The notes beneath the pieces were generated by a model. That model saw only the letters and a program-made list of their open reading frames with translations. It ran no database searches and was not told where the DNA came from. A stretch of 10,778 nucleotides of DNA from contig JAHKAT010000110.1 in assembly GCA_018825925.1 (NCBI GenBank), positions 1 through 10,778 on the forward strand, read 5' to 3'. The stretch comes from Bacteroidota bacterium (GTDB lineage Bacteria > Bacteroidota > Bacteroidia > Flavobacteriales_D > Crocinitomicaceae). Below, in pieces: positions 1 to 7,148 of this stretch (positions within the stretch are counted from its first letter, which is position 1; every line of letters starts with the position of its first letter). The translations under genes were made by a program, and so were the position numbers.

Positions 1-459
1 TACAGGAGCTTCACCATATTTGTATTTTAACCATTCTTTTAAAAACAGTTTAGGATTCAATGTATCCTTTAATGAAATTATTTTTTGCGTATAAAGAGTG
101 TCGCCATTCTCTCTAGCTCTTTCAATTCTTCTCGTATTGATTCTTTTTTGTTTTTTCCTTCTTTTAGAGTTGGTACGATCGAGCTTCTCATTTTTTCGTA
201 TTCTTTTTTCAGCTACTTTTGCAGAATCAATCATGTTGAAAGCCCTCAGCTTTAATCGAATCCCTATTGTTTTATAGTTTTCCGGTTGCCGTATAATCTC
301 CTCGAGGTCATCTTCATCCAGCTGGTCGCCTTCGGTTTCTATTTCATTGCTTTTCACCCAATAACTTCCTTCCGGAACATTACGCGTGATATTACAACTC
401 GCCATTACAAATAGGCAAACAAGCAGAATATATGTAGATTTGTGTTGTATCACATTCAT
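1..459 (-). CDS. TamL/BamA-like outer-membrane assembly lipoprotein, N-terminal part only
   Basis: The gene runs off the left edge; 153 codons are present, starting at the ATG at 459-457. The N-terminus is a lipoprotein signal: K7, a hydrophobic stretch at about residues 10-20, then the lipobox VMASC with Cys22 as the lipidation site. The mature start reads NITRNVPEGSYWV, followed by an acidic patch (about residues 40-52) and a very basic linker (residues 81-116, about half Lys/Arg). The visible end reads WLKYKYGEAPV, which resembles the segment before the POTRA domains in TamL, the lipidated BamA/TamA-family protein of Bacteroidota. The POTRA repeats and the C-terminal beta-barrel would lie outside the window. 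The expected role is outer-membrane protein insertion or envelope biogenesis. The call rests on the lipobox, the N-terminal pattern and the adjacent TrmH-family gene, a neighbour I recall for tamL in this phylum. The barrel itself is not seen. Confidence 0.75.
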   Translation of the reverse strand, partial: MNVIQHKSTYILLVCLFVMASCNITRNVPEGSYWVKSNEIETEGDQLDEDDLEEIIRQPENYKTIGIRLKLRAFNMIDSAKVAEKRIRKNEKLDRTNSKRRKKQKRINTRRIERARENGDTLYTQKIISLKDTLNPKLFLKEWLKYKYGEAPV

Positions 460-468
460 ATTGTTCAA

Positions 469-476
469 CAAAAATA
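469..476 (-). promoter_or_regulatory. Possible -7 box (TATTTTTG) for the tamL-like gene
   Basis: On the minus strand this reads TATTTTTG, a full match to the Bacteroidota -7 consensus TAnnTTTG. It lies 9 bp before the ATG of the tamL-like gene, within the 30-bp divergent spacer. No clear -33 TTG is found at the right distance. The leader would be only a few bases long. AT-rich sequence makes chance matches common, so this is tentative. Confidence 0.3.
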
Positions 477-489
477 ACAAATAAGACAC

Positions 490-1218
490 GTGGAATCATT
501 GTCTAAAAACAAACAGAAGCTCATCCGCTCACTTCAACAAAAAAAATACCGAAATGAGCATCAGCTTTTTGTGGTTGAAGGTGAAAAAATGGTGCGTGAA
601 TTAATTCAAAATAATCCTCAAAAAATTCACGAACTCTTTGCTTTGTCTAGCTGGATTGCAAATGTCCCAAGCTCTATACCGTCACAAACTGTAAGCGAAA
701 AAGAGCTGGAGCAAATATCAGAATTAAAAACACCAAATAAGGTTTTAGCTCTCGTTAAGTTTTTAGAATTTACCATTTCTACACCAAAGTTTACAATTGT
801 ATTAGAAGATATTCAAGATCCTGGTAATTTAGGAACCATTATTCGCTTGGCCGACTGGTTTGGCGCTTCCAACATTGTGTGTTCCGACAAAACAGTGAAT
901 ATCTACAACACCAAGGTTATTCAAGCAACCATGGGCTCTATTTTTAGAATTCCAGTTGAGTACACCCATTTAGAAACCTATTTAAGCCAACAAACTCGTC
1001 CTATTTATGGCGCTGTTTTAGGTGGTGAAAATGTCTATAAAACCAAATTACCTGCCCAAGCTGTTCTGGTAATGGGCAACGAAGGCAATGGGATCAGCGA
1101 TTCTCTTTTATCATTTCTGCAAAATAAAATTGAAATTCCTCGCTTTGGTCAAGCTGAATCGCTCAATGTTTCAATGGCTACCTCTATCCTACTTTCAGAA
1201 TTTTTTAGAATCCAATAA
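490..1218 (+). CDS. SpoU/TrmH-family RNA 2'-O-ribose methyltransferase
   Basis: This 242-residue protein is a full-length SPOUT methyltransferase, which transfers a methyl group from SAM to a ribose 2'-OH in rRNA or tRNA. The N-terminal substrate-binding domain (about residues 5-90) carries the usual QQKKYR and FVVEGEK segments. The catalytic domain has all three SpoU motifs: motif 1, D110-PGNLGTIIRLADWFG, with N113 and R119; motif 2, LVMGNEGNG at 193-201; and motif 3, IP at 216-217 followed by SLNVSMA at 224-230. The start is unusual. There is no in-frame ATG before residue 34, and the frame is closed by a TAA at 475-477, so translation must begin at GTG 490 or TTG 499. The TTG would give LSKNKQKLIRSL, close to how family members normally start. 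The target nucleotide cannot be read from the sequence. The gene diverges from the tamL-like gene and converges on the minus-strand operon. Confidence 0.9.
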   Translation: MESLSKNKQKLIRSLQQKKYRNEHQLFVVEGEKMVRELIQNNPQKIHELFALSSWIANVPSSIPSQTVSEKELEQISELKTPNKVLALVKFLEFTISTPKFTIVLEDIQDPGNLGTIIRLADWFGASNIVCSDKTVNIYNTKVIQATMGSIFRIPVEYTHLETYLSQQTRPIYGAVLGGENVYKTKLPAQAVLVMGNEGNGISDSLLSFLQNKIEIPRFGQAESLNVSMATSILLSEFFRIQ

Positions 1219-1221
1219 TTT

Positions 1222-1314
1222 GGGCGTGCCACCAACGGAGTTGGGTCGGGCTTTCGCTACAAGTCCTCGTCGCTAAACGCTCCTGTGGGCTTTCCACTAC
1301 TATCCCTCACGCAA
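1222..1314. repeat. GC-rich structured intergenic element, likely a dispersed Bacteroidota repeat
   Basis: This stretch starts 4 bp after the TrmH stop. It is about 60% GC, well above the AT-rich genes on either side. It begins gggcgtgcc and ends atccctcacgc. Its ends are complementary: GCGTG at 1224-1228 and CACGC at 1308-1312. Inside are a 5-bp hairpin (CCAAC 1232-1236 / GTTGG 1240-1244, loop GGA) and a 4-bp hairpin (GTGG 1285-1288 / CCAC 1294-1297). It also contains an imperfect direct duplication: 1248-1266 and 1287-1305 share GGGCTTTC, CTAC and TCC. From memory, intergenic sequences with the same blocks (gtcgggctttc, then ctatccctcacgc) recur in many Flavobacteria, usually at 3' ends of genes. 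I know no accepted name for them. Only this one copy lies in the window, so its dispersed nature is recollection and not something shown here. Confidence 0.6.
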
Positions 1315-1320
1315 TTTTTT
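1224..1320 (+). terminator. Possible terminator of the TrmH-family gene, formed by the repeat
   Basis: For the plus-strand transcript, the closing stem GCGTG/CACGC and the internal hairpins are followed by AA and six T residues at 1315-1320. This is a terminator-like arrangement between two convergent genes. The T tract lies inside the last codons of the minus-strand dehydrogenase gene. The outer stem is only 5 bp and spans a long loop, so intrinsic termination is plausible but not established. Confidence 0.3.
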
Positions 1321-2854
1321 GCTCCGATTTTTCGGCAATTTTCTCTACTACTTTCATACCGTCAATGGCCGCTGAAATGATTCCTCCTGCATAACCTGCT
1401 CCCTCAGCGCATGGATATAAGTTTTTTATTTCTATATGCGCAAATGACTCCCTGTCGCGAGGGATTTGTATCGGACTAGAAGTTCGTGACTCAGGCGCAT
1501 GCAAAACAGCATCATTACTGACAAAACCTTTCATTTTTTTATCAAAATCTAAAAATGCTTTTCGCAAGCGGTCAGCAATCATTTTTGGCAAAACAGTATT
1601 CAAGTCAACGCTCACTATACCCGGCTGATAAGAGCTTCTCGGGAAACTTTTAGATACTTTTCTATCTATAAAGTCTTTTAAACATTGAGCCGGAACTTCT
1701 TGAGTTTTACCCGCGGCTTCCCAACAAGCTCGCTCCACAGATTTTTGAAAATCCAAGCATACCATTGGGTCTTTAGAATTTTCAAAATCGTCAGGACTCA
1801 CCGTCACCACTATCCCCGAATTACTATATGGATTATTGCGTTTTGAAGGCGACCAACCGTTTGTCACCACTTCTTCTTGCTCTGTTGCACAGGGTGCAAT
1901 AATTCCTCCTGGACACATACAAAACGAAAAAACTCCTTTGTTGGCAACCTGAGTTACTAATGAGTACGATGATGGAGGTAAAAACGCATCATTTACTCGT
2001 CCGTGATATTGAATTTTATCAATAAATTCTTGAAGATGTTCAACTCGTACGCCAAGTGCAAAGGGTTTAGCGTAAAGTTTTATATGATGTCGGTGCAATA
2101 AATCAAAAATATCTCGTGCAGAATGACCTGTAGCCAAGACCAATTCCTCAACATTTTCCCATTTTTCTGAATTGATTTGAATCCTCGAAACTTTCCCAGA
2201 TACTATTTCAATATCTGTTAATTTAGATTCAAAACGAACCTCTCCGCCATGTAACAGGATTTTTTCACGTATATCGACAATGATTTGTGGAAGCTTATTC
2301 GTTCCTATATGCGGGTGAGCGTCAATTAAAATATCTTTTGGAGCGCCAAACTCAACGAAAAGTGCCAAAGTTTTGTCTACATCTCCTCTTTTTTTACTTC
2401 GCGTATATAGTTTCCCATCTGAATAAGTCCCTGCTCCACCTTCGCCAAAACAATAATTCGATTCAGGATTTACAATTTGTTCTTTATTTAGTTTGGCCAA
2501 ATCTCTTCTTCGAGCCCTAACGTCCTTACCTCTTTCAATCACAATTGGTTTTAAGCCAAACTCTATGCAACGTAGTGCTGCAAAAAGTCCAGCTGGTCCA
2601 GCTCCAATAATATGTACCGTACCCTTAAGTTTCTTTGCCGGCTGAAAACCTTTCAGCGGTGTAAATTCCGATTCTGATTTTGCAACTTCAAAGGTTGCAT
2701 TGATTAAAATTCTTTTTTTACGCGCATCAATGGATCTTTTTTTCCAACGGAAAACGAAGTCATTATGTCCTACCTCAAGTGCCAGTCTTTTTTTGATTAG
2801 AACTAAATCACTCACCTCTTCAGGCAATAATTTTATTTGTATGCTTTCTATCAT
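1307..2854 (-). CDS. COG2509-type FAD-dependent dehydrogenase
   Basis: This 515-residue flavoprotein has an N-terminal region of about 75 residues, then a Rossmann FAD-binding motif (GAGPAG, 84-89) with E107 at the end of beta-2 for the ribose. Next come the family signature GEGGAGTYSDGKL (137-149), an ATGHSARD motif (241-248), a Cys-x-Cys in FCMCPGG (311-317) and the C-terminal FAD motif CAEGAGYAGG (482-491). This pattern matches the large 'uncharacterised FAD-dependent dehydrogenase' family (COG2509). Its substrate is unknown to me. There is no signal peptide, so it is cytoplasmic. The ATG follows directly on the porT stop (TAAATG, zero spacing), which suggests translational coupling as the last gene of the operon. 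The stop codon TGA and the last Ala codon lie inside the intergenic repeat, so the extreme C-terminus may have been altered by that element. Confidence 0.88.
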   Translation of the reverse strand: MIESIQIKLLPEEVSDLVLIKKRLALEVGHNDFVFRWKKRSIDARKKRILINATFEVAKSESEFTPLKGFQPAKKLKGTVHIIGAGPAGLFAALRCIEFGLKPIVIERGKDVRARRRDLAKLNKEQIVNPESNYCFGEGGAGTYSDGKLYTRSKKRGDVDKTLALFVEFGAPKDILIDAHPHIGTNKLPQIIVDIREKILLHGGEVRFESKLTDIEIVSGKVSRIQINSEKWENVEELVLATGHSARDIFDLLHRHHIKLYAKPFALGVRVEHLQEFIDKIQYHGRVNDAFLPPSSYSLVTQVANKGVFSFCMCPGGIIAPCATEQEEVVTNGWSPSKRNNPYSNSGIVVTVSPDDFENSKDPMVCLDFQKSVERACWEAAGKTQEVPAQCLKDFIDRKVSKSFPRSSYQPGIVSVDLNTVLPKMIADRLRKAFLDFDKKMKGFVSNDAVLHAPESRTSSPIQIPRDRESFAHIEIKNLYPCAEGAGYAGGIISAAIDGMKVVEKIAEKSEQKIA

Positions 2855-3571
2855 TTACCCTTCGAATATTAGGCAAAACCACCACACTTTGTTGTACAAA
2901 AAGTCTATTGGTCGCGAAGCAGTTGTGTTGTCTTGAATAAATGAATTTATCATTCCTTGCGAATATTTAATTTCCATACCAAATTTGAAATAAGGCGCGA
3001 AAAACTCAACTCCAACACCGGCCTGAACTTGAAAATCGTCTCGTTTAATTTTAATAAATGGATCAATAAAAGATTGTGATTTTTCAGCTTGACTTTGAAG
3101 ATCGAGCGAATACTGTGCTCCCCCCAAAACATAGGTTGCAAAATTATTAAACCGAGAGGTTCTAAATTGAAACATGAGCGGGAAATCAAGATTGGTAGAG
3201 CCGATTCGTTCTTCTTCCTGTTTCGTTTTTGAAGCGTCTTTTGGGTCAATAAACGTGTAGAGCAACACTCTTTCTTGAAAGGATAAGGTGGGAATTAATC
3301 GTAAACGAAGCACAGGAGAGCCTAACTTCAAGGTGGTAACAATTCCTAATTGACCTCCTGGTTGTGAAATGTTTTCTAAAGAAATCAAACCATATTTGGA
3401 GTAGGCCTCTCTGTTTTGGTATACTAAAAAATCTGCCGAATTAAAACCAAGCATAAAACCGAAGTGAGCGGTTTTTTCGTCAAATCTGGAATAGTTTTTC
3501 GGCTTCTGTTTCTGTCCATATGCGGAGGTAACGAGCAAAAGCATCAAAAACAAGCACAATTTCAAATTCAT
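2855..3571 (-). CDS. porT: PorT-family outer-membrane beta-barrel protein, type IX secretion
   Basis: The 238-residue product has a clear signal peptide: K4, hydrophobic residues 5-16, and probable cleavage after AYG19 before Q20. The mature part alternates polar and hydrophobic residues in short strands, as in an eight- to ten-stranded outer-membrane barrel. Recognisable segments are HFGFMLGFNSADF, PGGQLGIVTTLKLG, LRLIPTLSFQER, LDFPLMFQFRT, YVLGGAQYSLDL and VGVEFFAPYFKFGMEIKYSQG. Length and pattern fit PorT (SprT in gliding bacteria), needed for secretion of CTD-bearing proteins through the type IX system. Its place directly after ubiE is an arrangement I recall in many Bacteroidota. It is separated from ubiE by 32 bp and abuts the dehydrogenase gene downstream. 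No other T9SS gene lies in the window, which is normal because the components are scattered. Confidence 0.88.
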   Translation of the reverse strand: MNLKLCLFLMLLLVTSAYGQKQKPKNYSRFDEKTAHFGFMLGFNSADFLVYQNREAYSKYGLISLENISQPGGQLGIVTTLKLGSPVLRLRLIPTLSFQERVLLYTFIDPKDASKTKQEEERIGSTNLDFPLMFQFRTSRFNNFATYVLGGAQYSLDLQSQAEKSQSFIDPFIKIKRDDFQVQAGVGVEFFAPYFKFGMEIKYSQGMINSFIQDNTTASRPIDFLYNKVWWFCLIFEG

Positions 3572-3603
3572 AGTTGCTTAACGTTAATGCCCCTTTAATA
3601 TTG

Positions 3604-4335
3604 TTATTTGTAGCCGGTATAAATAGTAGCAATCCCACCTGAAACGGCAGTTGCTTTCACATCTCTATACCCTACTTTTTCTAAAATATTTAAAAATGTT
3701 TGTCCCTCAGGAAACGCTTCTACAGATTCCGGCAAATACGCGTAGGCCTTATCATCCTTTGAAATATTCTTTCCTAAAAACGGTATGACTTTTTTACTGT
3801 AAAAACCGAATACTTGTTTGATTGGGAATTTTTTAGGTTTTGAAAACTCAAGTATTACCAATTTTCCGTCTTTTCTAACCACACGCAACATTTCACTTAA
3901 TCCTTTTTCAAGGTTCTCAAAATTTCGCACGCCAAATCCAACTGTTAAACCATCAAAATAATCCGTATCAAAAGGTAGATTTTCACTATCTCCTTGTACC
4001 ATTTTAATGATATGGTCTATTTTTTTGGCTTTCATTTTCTTTCGTCCAACCTCCAACATTCCATTAGAAAGATCTAAACCTACAATTTCTTTAGGCTGAA
4101 GACGCATTAAGGCTATCGCAAAATCTCCAGTTCCCGTGGCAATATCAAGCAATTTTTGCGGTGCTAAACTCTTCAATTCACGAACTGCCTTTTTTCGCCA
4201 AAGTTTATCGATCCCCATTGATAAAAAATGATTCAAGAAATCATATTTGCTCGAAATATTGTCGAACATTTTTTCAACTTCTTGTTTTTTACTCTGATCC
4301 TCAGACCCATATGGTTTTACTTCTTTATTCTCCAT
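3604..4335 (-). CDS. ubiE: Demethylmenaquinone C-methyltransferase, UbiE/MenG family
   Basis: This 243-residue class I SAM-dependent methyltransferase performs the last C-methylation in menaquinone synthesis, converting demethylmenaquinone to menaquinone. The N-terminal MFDNISSKYDFLNHFLSMG (about 23-41) and LWRKKAV segments are typical of UbiE. SAM motif I is LDIATGTGD (63-71). The acidic residue after beta-2 is in GLDLSNGML (86-94), and GDSENLPFD (115-123) and FGVRNFE (134-140) follow. The C-terminus has AYLPESVEAFPEG and the closing SGGIATIYTGYK, both characteristic. Length is normal. Bacteroidota respire with menaquinone, so the MenG activity is expected here and ubiquinone synthesis is not. 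The gene sits 7 bp after trkH and 32 bp before porT, and is presumably co-transcribed with both. Confidence 0.96.
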   Translation of the reverse strand: MENKEVKPYGSEDQSKKQEVEKMFDNISSKYDFLNHFLSMGIDKLWRKKAVRELKSLAPQKLLDIATGTGDFAIALMRLQPKEIVGLDLSNGMLEVGRKKMKAKKIDHIIKMVQGDSENLPFDTDYFDGLTVGFGVRNFENLEKGLSEMLRVVRKDGKLVILEFSKPKKFPIKQVFGFYSKKVIPFLGKNISKDDKAYAYLPESVEAFPEGQTFLNILEKVGYRDVKATAVSGGIATIYTGYK

Positions 4336-4342
4336 CTAATTT

Positions 4343-6166
4343 TTATCCTATCATAGTGTGCCCTTTCGGGTACTTGTAATTTCTACTAATCACCCTTTTT
4401 CCTACCAAATATGCCAAAGTTAAGGTTCCTACACGACCTATAAACATGGCTACTATTAAAACGAACTTTCCAGCTCCGCTAATTTCTGGTGTCAATCCGG
4501 TTGACAATCCAACTGTTGATGCTGCTGATACATGTTCAAAAACCAAATCCATAAAGTCATATTTTCCACTAGCCAGTAAATCGGCTTCTGTGATACTCAA
4601 CATAAATGGTCCGAGTATGTTTCCAAAAACAAAAAATATTAATACCGCATATGCCTTTAATACAAGGTCATTTTCTATGGTTCGTTTGAAAAGTTCTGTA
4701 TTCTTTTTACCGCGTATCGTAGAAATCACAGAGGCCCAAATGACTGCAAAAGTGGAAGTTCGAATACCACCGCCAGCAGAGCCCGAGGATGCTCCAATAA
4801 ACATTAAAAATAGAAAAATAATTAAAACAGGAGTGGTCAGTTGCGCCACATCCACCACATTAAATCCTGCGTTTCTAGTGGTCATCGACATGAATGCAGA
4901 GTGAATTAAATCATCCAAAAAGGATCGATGGGTTAAGGTGTTGTTGTATTCAAAAATGTAAAAAACAACAATTCCCAAGCCTAATAAGGCCAACGTAAAA
5001 TAAAGTGATACCTGTGTGCCGAATTCAATTTTTTTCCATGGTCGGCGCATTCTATCCCTTAAACGAGCAACTTCAAACAAATCAAAAAGGTAAATCATTC
5101 CGAACCCCCCAAGGAAAAATAAAATAAGCAATACCGTGTGAACGAAAAGGTTATGTATCACATCAGGATGCATCATTCCACCAGAAAGAGACGACAATCC
5201 TGCGTTGTTAAAGCCAGAAATGCCGTGGAATACAGAGTGGAAAAACCGAACACCGGTATCCGCAAAAACACCATTATTGCCAAAACCATAAAACAACAAT
5301 AATATCCCTACCACTTCAATCGTGGATGCCCATAAAATAATTTTTGCAAGCATACTATTTGCTTTCAATATGGAATCCTGATTTACAAAATCTTCGATAA
5401 CCTCATGATATTTAATACCTACTCCAAATTTAGCGACAACCAACATCAGAGCTCCAAATGCAATCGTATTTAGTCCCCCAAGTTTCATTAAAAAAATAAT
5501 CACAATTTGACCTTTTAAAGTCAAACCACTACTTATATCAAAAGTGGATAAACCTGTTGTTGAAACAGACGACATGGATGTAAATAAAGCATCGATAAAT
5601 CGAATATTACCATTTGACATTTCTGGCAACATGAGTAATCCAGCGCCTATAAAGGTTAACATTAAAATACTGATGGTGAACAGCCAACCTGGATGAATTT
5701 TTGTCCAAGGCTGAAACTTTCTTTGTTTAACGATATTTAGAATCACTAAAGTAAAGATGAACACTTGAACAAAAATCATTGAAAAATTACCAAAACTCAC
5801 GAAACCCAGATTGGTAAAGATGGGCTCCAACATAAAATTACCGGTCAAATTGTAGGTAATTCCTTCAATTGCAAGTAATCCCAAAATTATTCCTTCAATA
5901 CGATTATCCTTCAAGTATTTCGGCACGTCAAACGTGTATAAAATCTTAACAAAATAGCGGAAAATATAAAAAGCAAAACTGTATTGTAGTAAAACAAAAG
6001 CAAAGTGTTTTTGCTCTAATGTTAAGGGAAATCCATAATAATATAGAAGCACTCCAATGCTTGCCAAGGAGACAAACATGTGCAACGTAGACATTATTTT
6101 TAGAACCGAATCTTTCGAATTATAAATGAATAAGTTGATTGTTTCTCGAAACTTTCTAATATCCAT
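4343..6166 (-). CDS. TrkH/KtrB-type potassium uptake transporter, membrane subunit
   Basis: From the ATG at 6166-6164 the protein has 607 residues and is strongly hydrophobic with many membrane helices. It shows the four pore loops of the SKT superfamily, each with the filter glycine: STTGL (G205), FNNAGL (G323), TTRNAGF (G434) and STVGL (G553). The loop GASSGSAGGGIRT (458-470), at the intramembrane gate region, is present. Two extra hydrophobic segments precede the core (about residues 24-75). The frame stays open to 6238, but starting there would overlap the kinase gene by 83 bp. The 6166 start overlaps it by only 11 bp and gives the usual MDIRKFRE opening, so I chose it. Such channels normally need a cytoplasmic RCK/KTN subunit (TrkA or KtrA), and none is encoded in the window. 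The ion could be K+ or mixed K+/Na+. Confidence 0.93.
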   Translation of the reverse strand: MDIRKFRETINLFIYNSKDSVLKIMSTLHMFVSLASIGVLLYYYGFPLTLEQKHFAFVLLQYSFAFYIFRYFVKILYTFDVPKYLKDNRIEGIILGLLAIEGITYNLTGNFMLEPIFTNLGFVSFGNFSMIFVQVFIFTLVILNIVKQRKFQPWTKIHPGWLFTISILMLTFIGAGLLMLPEMSNGNIRFIDALFTSMSSVSTTGLSTFDISSGLTLKGQIVIIFLMKLGGLNTIAFGALMLVVAKFGVGIKYHEVIEDFVNQDSILKANSMLAKIILWASTIEVVGILLLFYGFGNNGVFADTGVRFFHSVFHGISGFNNAGLSSLSGGMMHPDVIHNLFVHTVLLILFFLGGFGMIYLFDLFEVARLRDRMRRPWKKIEFGTQVSLYFTLALLGLGIVVFYIFEYNNTLTHRSFLDDLIHSAFMSMTTRNAGFNVVDVAQLTTPVLIIFLFLMFIGASSGSAGGGIRTSTFAVIWASVISTIRGKKNTELFKRTIENDLVLKAYAVLIFFVFGNILGPFMLSITEADLLASGKYDFMDLVFEHVSAASTVGLSTGLTPEISGAGKFVLIVAMFIGRVGTLTLAYLVGKRVISRNYKYPKGHTMIG

Positions 6167-7148
6167 TTTGAATTCTTTGAGCTTCACGCAATAATACTCC
6201 TTTGTCAATAGCGACCACTCCGCTTTGTTCACAAACAATCCCCCCCGCTAAGTTGCTTATTTCAGCAATCTCTTTGATGGTCATTTTTGAGGCCAAACAT
6301 GCTGTTGCCGTTGCAATAACCGTATCGCCTGCTCCACTTACGTCAGCAATGTCTCTAAGATGCGCTTTTATATGCACTTGACTTTCAGAGTCTTTAATAA
6401 AAACACCATGTTCTGATAGGGTGACAAATGATATTTTATTTTTTAATATACTCTCCAACTGCATGACAGCATTTTGCAAATCAGTGATTGAAGACATGTC
6501 AATTGCCACGTTAAGGCCTTCCTTGATTTCCTTTAAATTTGGTTTGAAAAGAGTGACTCCTCGGTAGGCTAAAAAATTCTTTTTCTTCGGATCGACCGTT
6601 GTAACAACTCCGTGATCGTTGCAGATGTTTACAATTTCATGAATTACCCGTTCAGTCAAAACACCTTTGTTGTAATCTTCCAAAACCAAGGCATTCACTC
6701 CATTTTCTATTGATTTCCTTACACGAACCAAAAGTGCTTCCTCTTGTTTCGAAGAAATATCGTCAGTTTGCTCATTGTCAACCCTTAACAAATGTTGATG
6801 ATTACCAATAACCCTTGTTTTTATTGTTGTTTTTCGGTCAGCGCTTTTTACGATACCAGAAGTATCGATTCCTTCCGCTTTAAATAGTCTTTCCAATGAA
6901 TCAGCTGCTTCGTCTTCACCAATAACAGATATCATCTCCGTTTGGACTCCCAACGCAACCAAATTCAGAGCAACATTCGCTGCTCCGCCTAATCTATCTT
7001 CTTTCTTGTCAAGATTTATAATTGGAACCGGTGCTTCAGGGCTAATTCTTGTCACATTGCCAAGGATATAGGAATCCACCATCACATCACCAACAACGGC
7101 GATTTTCAATTTAGAAAATCCTTCAAAAATCTTTTTTAAATCCGTCAT
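6156..7148 (-). CDS. hldA: D-glycero-beta-D-manno-heptose-7-phosphate kinase (RfaE1/HldA), PfkB family
   Basis: The 330-residue protein is a PfkB/ribokinase-fold sugar kinase of the RfaE N-domain type, which phosphorylates D-glycero-D-manno-heptose 7-phosphate at C1 for ADP-heptose synthesis. The RfaE-like opening is VVGDVMVDSYILGNVTRISP (18-37), followed by PEAPVPI and GGAANVALN (54-62). ALVLEDYNKGVL and TTVDPKKKN are also typical. The C-terminal PfkB signature DVSGAGDTVIA has the catalytic base D275. It lacks the cytidylyltransferase domain of bifunctional HldE, so a separate HldC would be needed; none is in the window. The start ATG overlaps the aminotransferase stop (ATGA, 4 bp), and the gene's end overlaps the trkH start by 11 bp, so it is the second gene of a tightly packed operon. 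A related PfkB kinase with another sugar substrate cannot be fully excluded. Confidence 0.9.
   Translation of the reverse strand: MTDLKKIFEGFSKLKIAVVGDVMVDSYILGNVTRISPEAPVPIINLDKKEDRLGGAANVALNLVALGVQTEMISVIGEDEAADSLERLFKAEGIDTSGIVKSADRKTTIKTRVIGNHQHLLRVDNEQTDDISSKQEEALLVRVRKSIENGVNALVLEDYNKGVLTERVIHEIVNICNDHGVVTTVDPKKKNFLAYRGVTLFKPNLKEIKEGLNVAIDMSSITDLQNAVMQLESILKNKISFVTLSEHGVFIKDSESQVHIKAHLRDIADVSGAGDTVIATATACLASKMTIKEIAEISNLAGGIVCEQSGVVAIDKGVLLREAQRIQNGY

Noticed and set aside
1088..1276. Open frame of 62 codons running from the TrmH-family gene into the repeat
   Set aside because: It is out of frame inside the methyltransferase motif 3 region and ends in the repeat; there is no sign of a real protein.
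2950..3249. Open frame of 99 codons on the minus strand inside porT
   Set aside because: It overlaps porT in another frame on the same strand, and the porT frame carries the clear signal peptide and strand pattern.
3572..3603. Possible promoter or terminator between ubiE and porT
   Set aside because: The 32-bp gap holds only the short palindrome TTAACGTTAA and no T-run hairpin or -7 box; read-through is more likely.
4446..4904. Open frame of 152 codons on the plus strand
   Set aside because: It lies fully antisense to the conserved trkH-like gene, has no recognisable domain and reads as a low-information Thr/Asn/Pro-rich product, so it is a shadow frame.
6167..6238. Longer N-terminus of the TrkH-like protein starting at 6238
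   Set aside because: It would lie inside the conserved end of the heptose kinase gene, and the ATG at 6166 gives a natural start.
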